In this document: positions 5,289 through 10,041 of the stretch, piece after piece
How the letters are laid out: every line of letters begins with the position of its first letter
Numbering within the stretch: the stretch's first letter is position 1
Assembly: GCA_005805045.1 (NCBI GenBank)
Contig: SYNW01000116.1
Coordinates: 1 to 10,041 of the forward strand
DNA from: Actinomycetota bacterium
Lineage (GTDB): Bacteria > Actinomycetota > Acidimicrobiia > Acidimicrobiales > Ilumatobacteraceae
Direction: 5' to 3'
Length of the DNA stretch: 10,041 nucleotides
Notes under the pieces: model-generated
What the model was told of the DNA's origin: nothing
Databases searched by the model: none
The model's input: only the letters and a program-made list of their open reading frames with translations
Made by a program: the position numbers and the translations under genes

Positions 5289-6662
5289 ATGACAGCGATG
5301 GATTCCACGCTGTTTTCACCACTTGCACAACGCGCAAGGGAGATAACAACCCGAGAGCTCGTGCTCTATGCCGAGCGGACAAAAGGTTCGCACCGCGCTA
5401 ACGCTCGAGCCCGAAAAGTGTTGCCGTTGGGCGTACCGTCGAGTTTTCAGGCCTACGACCCGCATCCAATCGTCATTGCCTCAGCCGGCAGTTCGTGGAT
5501 GAAAGACGTCGACGGCAATAAATACACCGATTTTGACATGGGTTTCGGCGCGCTGTTTTCGGGCCATGTGCACCCGCTCGTGCGCGCAGCAATCGACAAG
5601 CAACTGGATATCGGCACGCTGTTTGTGTCGCCTTGTGAAGACAATGCCGAGGTCGCTGAGATGCTCGCCGAGCGTTATGGCTTGCCGATGTGGAGATTCA
5701 CCAACTCGGGCACCGAAGCGACGATGGATGCAATTCGCGTCGCACGCGCCTCAACTGGCCGCGACAAAATCGTCAAAGTGGAAGGCGGTTATCACGGTCA
5801 TCACGATGAAGTGATGATCTCGATGAAGCCACCGATCGCAGTTGCCGGCCCCGCGCGAAGGCCATTCTCGGTGGCTTCGAGTGCTGGCATCACAGCCGAC
5901 ACGCTCAAGTCAACAATTGTTGTGCCATACAACGATCCTGAAGCGCTTGAAGATGTTTTGCGCAACGGTGATGTGGCTTGCTTCATCGTCGAACCAGTGA
6001 TGCAAAACATCGGAATTTGCAAACCGCTGCCGGGATATTTGCAAGCAGTTCGCGAAATCACCCAGCGCTACGGCACGTTGTTGATTTTCGACGAGGTAAA
6101 AACGGGCATCACATCTGGCTGGGGTGGCGCGACTGGCGTGCTTGGGGTCACGCCCGATCTTGTCGCTCTTGCCAAGTCAATCGGCGGCGGTCTGCCATTG
6201 GGTGCATTCGGCGGCAAACAAGAATATATGGACACGATCACAAACGGCAGTGTGGTGCACCTCGGCACATACAACGGCAACCCATTGTGCATGGCCGCGG
6301 CAAAAGCAGTTTTGCGCGAGGTCTGCACGCGTCAGGCAACCGAGCAAGCAATCAACTTGAATACAAGACTTGTCAATGCGTGCACCGATGTAATTGATCG
6401 CGCAGGCATCGATGCAAACGTCGTGCAGTTCGGCGCCAAAGGTTGCATCACTTGGTCGCGTGAACCAATTCAAAATTACCGCGACTACAAAGCAACTGAT
6501 TTTGATCTCGCATTCGCACAGTGGATACACGGCATCAACCGTGGAGTACTTCTTCCCCCAGGTCTCGACGAGCAGTGGTTGATTTCAATTTTGCATGGCG
6601 AATCTGAGACTCTCAACTACGCAAATGTTTTTCAAGAATTCGTTGACGAACTTCTCATTTGA
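5289..6662 (+). CDS. Class III PLP-dependent aminotransferase, glutamate-1-semialdehyde aminomutase-like
   Basis: A fold-type I PLP enzyme of 457 residues. The GSA aminomutase-like features are SSWMKDVDGNKYTDFDMGFG near 68-87, the cofactor phosphate loop NSGTEAT (139-145), YHGHHDEV (168-175) whose aromatic residue stacks on PLP, IFDEVKTG (266-273) with D268 contacting the pyridine nitrogen, the Schiff-base lysine in ALAKSIGGGLPLGAFGG (K296), and HLGTYNGNP (325-333), which supplies the threonine that binds phosphate from the partner subunit. HemL itself normally reads DEVMTGFR and TLGKIIGGG, so DEVKTGI and ALAKSIGGG suggest a HemL-like aminotransferase or aminomutase outside the haem pathway. 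The real substrate cannot be told. It stands alone: divergent from tRNA-His and followed by a 240-base gap before recA. The start is set by GGAG 9 bases before ATG 5289. Confidence 0.88.
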   Translation: MTAMDSTLFSPLAQRAREITTRELVLYAERTKGSHRANARARKVLPLGVPSSFQAYDPHPIVIASAGSSWMKDVDGNKYTDFDMGFGALFSGHVHPLVRAAIDKQLDIGTLFVSPCEDNAEVAEMLAERYGLPMWRFTNSGTEATMDAIRVARASTGRDKIVKVEGGYHGHHDEVMISMKPPIAVAGPARRPFSVASSAGITADTLKSTIVVPYNDPEALEDVLRNGDVACFIVEPVMQNIGICKPLPGYLQAVREITQRYGTLLIFDEVKTGITSGWGGATGVLGVTPDLVALAKSIGGGLPLGAFGGKQEYMDTITNGSVVHLGTYNGNPLCMAAAKAVLREVCTRQATEQAINLNTRLVNACTDVIDRAGIDANVVQFGAKGCITWSREPIQNYRDYKATDFDLAFAQWIHGINRGVLLPPGLDEQWLISILHGESETLNYANVFQEFVDELLI

Positions 6663-6672
6663 AAATAGGCGC

Positions 6673-6682
6673 TTTGCGCAAA
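6673..6682. repeat. 10-base perfect palindrome TTTGCGCAAA
   Basis: This perfect inverted repeat lies 10 bases after the aminotransferase stop. The overlapping GCGC-TTT-GCGC could form a small hairpin in RNA, but there is no T-run, so a terminator role is weak. It is the first of three perfect palindromes between 6663 and 6740. Confidence 0.5.
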
Positions 6683-6695
6683 CTTAAATAGTGCT

Positions 6696-6705
6696 TGACG
6701 CGTCA
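6696..6705. repeat. 10-base perfect palindrome TGACGCGTCA
   Basis: A perfect inverted repeat without a loop, centred 23 bases from the preceding palindrome and 28 from the next. It has the form of a site for a dimeric DNA-binding protein; no regulator is recognised. Confidence 0.45.
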
Positions 6706-6719
6706 CAGCAGGCGAGCGT

Positions 6720-6737
6720 CTTTAAGACGTCTTAAAG
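6720..6737. repeat. 18-base perfect palindrome CTTTAAGACGTCTTAAAG
   Basis: This perfect 18-base inverted repeat is centred about 60 bases upstream of the recA LexA box. As RNA it would make a 7-base-pair stem with an ACGT loop, but no T-run follows, so a dimeric-protein operator is at least as likely as a terminator. It runs into a second, weaker inverted repeat, AAGCC/GGCTT (6735-6753). Confidence 0.55.
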
Positions 6738-6776
6738 CCAGGCTGAAAGGCTTATGTCATATAGGGTTTAAGATGC

Positions 6777-6805
6777 TTGACCGAACATCTGTTCGTGTGT
6801 AGGGT
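6777..6805 (+). promoter_or_regulatory. recA promoter (TTGACC, 17-base spacer, TAGGGT)
   Basis: A near-consensus -35 (TTGACC, 6777-6782) is separated by exactly 17 bases from TAGGGT (6800-6805), which fits TAnnnT. Transcription should begin near 6812, leaving a leader of about 90 bases. The LexA box occupies the spacer, the classic arrangement for repression by blocking RNA polymerase. Confidence 0.8.
6782..6795. promoter_or_regulatory. LexA (SOS) operator CGAACATCTGTTCG
   Basis: CGAAC-ATCT-GTTCG is a perfect match to the actinobacterial/Gram-positive SOS core GAAC-N4-GTTC with symmetric flanks. It lies between the -35 and -10 hexamers of the recA promoter, so LexA binding would block transcription until RecA-stimulated LexA self-cleavage after DNA damage. 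Confidence 0.92.
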
Positions 6806-6814
6806 TACCTGCAA

Positions 6815-6832
6815 CACCCATTACCTAGGGTG
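6815..6832 (+). other. Small hairpin at the predicted 5' end of the recA mRNA
   Basis: CACCC (6815-6819) and GGGTG (6828-6832) can pair across an 8-base loop within a few bases of the predicted transcription start. It may protect the 5' end of the mRNA. The stem is only 5 base pairs, so this is tentative. The rest of the leader to 6887 is A/T- and C-rich with no structure that I see. Confidence 0.3.
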
Positions 6833-6887
6833 CCAATTTCTAAATATAAACAATTTTCCCCCAAAACAACGATTAATTCAACCAAAT

Positions 6888-6893
6888 GAAAGG
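6888..6893 (+). promoter_or_regulatory. Ribosome-binding site deciding the recA start
   Basis: GAAAGG ends 9 bases before ATG 6903. The reading frame is open upstream to a TTG at 6777, but that stretch contains the promoter and LexA box, so ATG 6903 is the real start. Confidence 0.75.
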
Positions 6894-6902
6894 CGACACA
6901 AA

Positions 6903-8006
6903 ATGAGCACCGAAAAAGACAAAGCCCTCGAGGTAGCCCTCGGGGCAATTGATAAGCAGTTCGGCAAAGGTTCGATCATGCGCATGGGCGATAAGCAAGG
7001 TCTCGAGATTGAGTTCATTCCAACAGGCGCTCTTCCGCTTGACATTGCTCTGGGCATCGGCGGCGTTCCACGCGGTCGCATTGTTGAAATCTTCGGTCCA
7101 GAATCGTCGGGCAAATCTACTCTGGCGATGCACATCGTGGCCGAGGCCCAACGCAACGGTGGCATTTGTGCCTATGTCGACGCAGAACACGCAATGGATC
7201 CTATTTATGCCAAGGCGATCGGTGTTGATACCGACAACTTGTTGATCTCACAGCCAGATACGGGCGAGCAGGCACTCGAAATCGTCGACATGTTGGTGCG
7301 CTCTGGTGCGCTTGACGTTGTCGTCATCGACTCGGTTGCCGCGCTTACACCACGAGCTGAAATTGAAGGCGAAATGGGCGACAGCCACATGGGTTTGCAG
7401 GCTCGCTTAATGAGCCAAGCAATGCGCAAGCTCACAGCGAACTTGCACAAGTCAAACACCGTGGCTGTGTTCATCAACCAGTTGCGCGAGAAAATCGGCG
7501 TAATGTTCGGCTCACCAGAGACAACACCTGGTGGTCGTGCGCTTAAGTTTTATTCGTCGGTGCGCCTCGACATTCGTCGTATTGAAACAATCAAAGATGG
7601 CGTCGAGGTCGTGGGTTCGCGCACTCGTGTGAAAGTCGTCAAAAACAAAGTTTCACCACCGTTTAAGCAAGCCGAGTTCGACATCATGTACGGCAAGGGC
7701 ATTAGCCGCGAAGGCGCCGTGCTCGACATGGCAGTCGAAATGGGCATCGCCAAAAAATCTGGTGCATGGTTCACATACGACGGCGAACAACTTGGTCAGG
7801 GTCGTGAAAACGCCAAACTTTTCCTGGCAGAAAATACAGAAGTGATGGTGCAAATGGCCGATCGCGTTCGTCAGCAATCAATGCCCGTTGTCGAAACGCC
7901 AACTACCCAAGTCGTCGAAGCAAAATCAGTGCCGGCAAAGCCTGCGGCTGAAAAGGCGCCAAAGAAAGCTTTCACGACCAAAGACGACGAGCCAATCGAA
8001 CTCTAG
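6903..8006 (+). CDS. recA: Recombinase RecA
   Basis: RecA forms ATP-dependent filaments on single-stranded DNA, carries out strand exchange in homologous repair and stimulates LexA self-cleavage. The 367-residue protein has the full set of motifs: N-terminal helix with KQFGKGSIMRMGD (18-30), Walker A GPESSGKST (65-73), YVDAEHAMDP (91-100) with catalytic E95, Walker B VVVIDSVAAL (139-148), loop L1 around EGEMGDSHMG (155-164), and NQLREKIGVMFGSPETTPGG (192-211), which contains loop L2. The C-terminal tail is Lys/Ala/Pro-rich and ends KDDEPIEL. There is no intein. It is transcribed alone from an SOS-type promoter and is followed by a strong hairpin. recX, commonly next in actinobacteria, is missing: miaB starts 93 bases downstream. 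Confidence 0.99.
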   Translation: MSTEKDKALEVALGAIDKQFGKGSIMRMGDKQGLEIEFIPTGALPLDIALGIGGVPRGRIVEIFGPESSGKSTLAMHIVAEAQRNGGICAYVDAEHAMDPIYAKAIGVDTDNLLISQPDTGEQALEIVDMLVRSGALDVVVIDSVAALTPRAEIEGEMGDSHMGLQARLMSQAMRKLTANLHKSNTVAVFINQLREKIGVMFGSPETTPGGRALKFYSSVRLDIRRIETIKDGVEVVGSRTRVKVVKNKVSPPFKQAEFDIMYGKGISREGAVLDMAVEMGIAKKSGAWFTYDGEQLGQGRENAKLFLAENTEVMVQMADRVRQQSMPVVETPTTQVVEAKSVPAKPAAEKAPKKAFTTKDDEPIEL

Positions 8007-8024
8007 TTTTGCTACTGCCATTGC

Positions 8025-8054
8025 GGCAGGTGGGCTGCGATTGGCCCACCTGCC
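8025..8054 (+). terminator. Strong hairpin after recA, probable terminator without a T-run
   Basis: GGCAGGTGGGC (8025-8035) and GCCCACCTGCC (8044-8054) form an 11-base-pair perfect stem with an 8-base loop, starting 18 bases after the recA stop. No T-run follows, which is common for actinobacterial hairpin terminators. CTGCC at 8015-8019 can pair instead with GGCAG at 8025-8029, giving a weaker alternative fold. Confidence 0.7.
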
Positions 8055-8062
8055 ACAATGAA

Positions 8063-8090
8063 TTCACGTCGTTAATCACGCCGATAAAAT
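8063..8090 (+). promoter_or_regulatory. Candidate miaB promoter (TTCACG, 16-base spacer, TAAAAT)
   Basis: TAAAAT (8085-8090) differs from the -10 consensus at one position, and TTCACG (8063-8068) matches four of six -35 positions at 16-base spacing. It lies just after the recA hairpin. The expected start, 7-10 bases past the -10, falls at or just before the GTG at 8100, so the mRNA would be leaderless or nearly so. Confidence 0.55.
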
Positions 8091-8099
8091 AATCAGGCC

Positions 8100-9521
8100 G
8101 TGACTCGCAACTATTTCGTTCGCACTTTTGGGTGCCAAATGAACGAACATGACTCTGAGCGAATCTCGGGGTTGCTCGAATCAGACGGCATGGTAAATGT
8201 CGACAGTGTCGCGAGCGCCGATGTCGTGGTCATCAACACTTGCTGCATTCGTGAGAACGCCGACGACAAGTTCTATGGCACGCTCAGCCAGTTGAAGAAC
8301 TGGAAAACAGAAAAAGATGATCGTCAGATTCTCGTTGCCGGATGTCTGGCCCAAAAAGATCGCGATTCGATTCGTCAGCGAGCACCTTATGTCGATGTCG
8401 TCATCGGTACGCATAACGTGCATCGCGCAGCCGAGTTGCTCGAGCAGACTCGTTATGGTCGACCAGTCACCGAAATTCTCGAAGAAGCAGTGCTCGACGA
8501 CCACACGATGTTTCCGAGTGCGTTGCCAATGCGTCGCGAAGTTTCATATAACGCCTGGGTGACGATTCAGATTGGTTGCGACAACACCTGCGCTTACTGC
8601 ATCGTGCCGGCCGTGCGTGGCAAAGAAATCTCTCGCCCGAGTGCCGAGATATTGGCTGAAGTTGAGGCTCTTGTTCGCAGTGGTGTCACTCAAATTTCGT
8701 TGATTGGCCAAAATGTCAACAGTTACGGTCGCGATCTGGCGATGTCAGCGCGAGCAGCGGGCGACAGCACGGTCAAACCCAAACCACAATTCGCCGAACT
8801 GTTGCGCAGTGTCGGTGCGGTACCGGGCATATCTCGGGTGCGTTTTGTGAGCCCACATCCCAAAGACATGCGCGAAGACACTTTGCTGGCAATGGCCGAG
8901 ACGCCAACTGTCGTCGAGCATTTGCATTACCCGATGCAGTCAGGCTCAGACAAGGTGCTCGCGCTGATGCATCGCGGCTACACGGCGGAGCGCTACTTGA
9001 ATCGTCTCGCCCAAGCCCGACGGATGATTGGCGATCTTGCGGTCACGACCGATGTGATCGTCGGCTTTCCGGGCGAAACCGAAGAGGATTTCCTGCAGAC
9101 CGTCGAGGCTTGTGCCCAGGCCTGCTTCGACTCGGCTTTTTCATTTATTTTTTCGCCGCGTCCCGGCACCGCGGCGGCCCAGATGACCGACCAATTCATC
9201 GACGAGGCTGTGGCAGTCGAACGATATGAACGATTGAAGGTAGTGCTTGACCATTCGGCCGTCGTAAAACACCGCGAGCGCATTGGTCGCATCGAAGAAG
9301 TTGTTGTCGAAGGCATGAGCAAAAAAAATCCCCAACTGACGACTGGTCGTACTCGGCAAAATAAGATCTTGCACTTCAGTTCGCCAGAGAGTCTGCGTGT
9401 CGGCACCTATGCCAAAGTTGAAGTGACAGATGCTGCACGATTTCACTTGTCAGGAAGATTGATCGAGGTGGGTGAAGCACCGAAACACAAGTTGCGACTC
9501 GCCGTGTCGAGTGCGAACTAA
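8100..9521 (+). CDS. miaB: tRNA-2-methylthio-N6-dimethylallyladenosine synthase MiaB
   Basis: MiaB is a radical-SAM methylthiotransferase that converts i6A37 to ms2i6A37 in tRNAs reading UNN codons. The 473-residue protein has an N-terminal methylthiotransferase domain with three cluster cysteines (C12 in TFGCQMNEHDSE, C48 in VVINTCCIRE, C82 in LVAGCLAQ). The radical-SAM domain carries C160-x3-C164-x2-C167 (GCDNTCAYCIVPAVRGKEISRP), then RFVSPHPKDM and HYPMQSGSDKVLALMHRGYT. A C-terminal TRAM domain (about 400-470) includes VVVEGMSKKNPQLTTGRTRQNK. NTCCIREN and GKEISRP identify MiaB rather than MtaB or RimO. The start is GTG at 8100, where the protein begins directly with the first domain; there is no good Shine-Dalgarno sequence. 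miaA follows after 23 bases, so the two consecutive steps on A37 are probably one operon. Confidence 0.97.
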   Translation: MTRNYFVRTFGCQMNEHDSERISGLLESDGMVNVDSVASADVVVINTCCIRENADDKFYGTLSQLKNWKTEKDDRQILVAGCLAQKDRDSIRQRAPYVDVVIGTHNVHRAAELLEQTRYGRPVTEILEEAVLDDHTMFPSALPMRREVSYNAWVTIQIGCDNTCAYCIVPAVRGKEISRPSAEILAEVEALVRSGVTQISLIGQNVNSYGRDLAMSARAAGDSTVKPKPQFAELLRSVGAVPGISRVRFVSPHPKDMREDTLLAMAETPTVVEHLHYPMQSGSDKVLALMHRGYTAERYLNRLAQARRMIGDLAVTTDVIVGFPGETEEDFLQTVEACAQACFDSAFSFIFSPRPGTAAAQMTDQFIDEAVAVERYERLKVVLDHSAVVKHRERIGRIEEVVVEGMSKKNPQLTTGRTRQNKILHFSSPESLRVGTYAKVEVTDAARFHLSGRLIEVGEAPKHKLRLAVSSAN

Positions 9522-9544
9522 GTTCAGCGCCGAATCATTCGATC

Positions 9545-10041
9545 ATGAACGATCTCATCCGTAAACCAGTCGTAATCGTCGGTCCAACCGCGAGCGGCAA
9601 ATCATCGGTCGCGATGGCAGTCGCTCAGGCCGAGACGACGACATCCAGCCCCGTGCACATCGTCGCAGTCGATGCGATGCAGGTGTATCGCGACATGAAC
9701 ATCGGCACCGCCAAACCCACCGAGCAAGATCAGGCTCTCGTGGCCCATCACTGCATCGATATCGTCGACAGCCACGAGCGATTCACTGTCGCCGAGTTCA
9801 AAAAAAGTGCGACAGATGCGCTCGAACAAATCCACAAACTGAGCGGACGAGCGCTATTGGTGGCGGGCACGGGGCTCTATCTCACGGCAGTCATCGACGA
9901 CCTGGTTTTACCGGGAGAGTTTCTTGAAATTCGTGCGACACTCGAATCAGAAACCGACACGCAGGCCTTATTCGAACGCCTCACGCAACTTGATTCAACT
10001 GCCGCCGAAAAAATGGAACGCTCAAATCGAAGACGAATAAT
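9545..10041 (+). CDS. miaA: tRNA dimethylallyltransferase MiaA, N-terminal part (runs off window)
   Basis: MiaA transfers a dimethylallyl group from DMAPP to N6 of A37 in tRNA, making the substrate of MiaB. About 165 codons are present from ATG 9545. Visible motifs are the P-loop VVIVGPTASGKS (9-20), VDAMQVYRDMNIGTAKP (42-58), HHCIDIVD (68-75), LLVAGTGLYLTAVID (103-117) and the start of the tRNA-contacting NRRR segment (SNRRRI) at the right edge. The usual DSxQ motif reads DAMQ, with Ala for the conserved Ser. The gene starts 23 bases after miaB on the same strand. No clear Shine-Dalgarno sequence is present, so it may depend on coupling or lack one, as several genes here do. The remaining roughly 130 or more residues lie outside the window. 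Confidence 0.96.
   Translation, partial: MNDLIRKPVVIVGPTASGKSSVAMAVAQAETTTSSPVHIVAVDAMQVYRDMNIGTAKPTEQDQALVAHHCIDIVDSHERFTVAEFKKSATDALEQIHKLSGRALLVAGTGLYLTAVIDDLVLPGEFLEIRATLESETDTQALFERLTQLDSTAAEKMERSNRRRI

Noticed and set aside
6752..6774. Possible PafBC-type (RecA-NDp) second recA promoter: TGTCA with TAAGAT
   Set aside because: Only about half of the upstream element matches and the spacing to the -10 is about two bases short.
6777..6902. 42-residue N-terminal extension of RecA from a TTG codon
   Set aside because: The stretch contains the promoter and LexA box, does not resemble RecA, and a good ribosome-binding site precedes ATG 6903.
9321..9328. Run of eight A bases in miaB as a possible frameshift site
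   Set aside because: It is explained by Lys-Lys-Asn codons, the frame continues into a normal TRAM domain, and no downstream stimulatory structure is evident.
9529..9541. CGAATCATTCG inverted repeat between miaB and miaA
   Set aside because: It is short, has no T-run, and lies within an apparent operon; chance is a sufficient explanation.

Overview
The window looks like a core-genome segment of an actinobacterium, most likely from Acidimicrobiia. The support is an actinobacterial LexA/SOS operator (CGAAC-N4-GTTCG) upstream of recA, the recA-miaB-miaA gene order, a CPGC zinc-ribbon protein of a type I know from actinobacteria, and moderate GC with several apparently leaderless starts. The lineage is inferred from these features; no phylogeny could be run.

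Layout. Positions 1-235 (minus strand) hold the 5' end of a small zinc-ribbon protein gene and, 16 bases upstream of it, a 36-residue membrane peptide gene. Positions 257-1752 (plus) carry a PaaG-type enoyl-CoA hydratase/isomerase and an unrecognised envelope protein. Positions 1761-2447 (minus) are rpe. It diverges from a TrmA/RlmD-family RNA (uracil-5) methyltransferase at 2473-3717. Positions 3690-5123 form a minus-strand transcription block: tRNA-His(GTG), tRNA-Lys(CTT), then two tandem flavodoxin-fold NAD(P)H oxidoreductase paralogues joined by an ATGA overlap. Positions 5289-6662 (plus) encode a class III PLP aminotransferase. Positions 6663-6902 are a palindrome-rich regulatory region, followed by recA (6903-8006), a strong hairpin, miaB (8100-9521) and the 5' part of miaA (9545 to the window end).

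How the genes work together. MiaA and MiaB act in sequence on A37 of tRNAs that read UNN codons (i6A37, then ms2i6A37). With the TrmA-family methyltransferase and two tRNA genes, RNA modification and translation are well represented. recA is under apparent SOS control: a TTGACC-N17-TAGGGT promoter has the LexA box in its spacer. recX, often next to recA in actinobacteria, is absent here. The remaining genes are metabolic (rpe, crotonase, aminotransferase, flavin oxidoreductases) and share no obvious pathway.

I see no mobile element, CRISPR array, defence island or clearly new multi-gene system. The points most worth a second look are the tRNA-Lys gene ending 4 bases before the start codon of an oxidoreductase, the palindrome cluster upstream of recA, a His-to-Gln change at an expected metal ligand of Rpe, and a signal-peptide-like reading frame that extends upstream of the only conventional start codon of the envelope protein.
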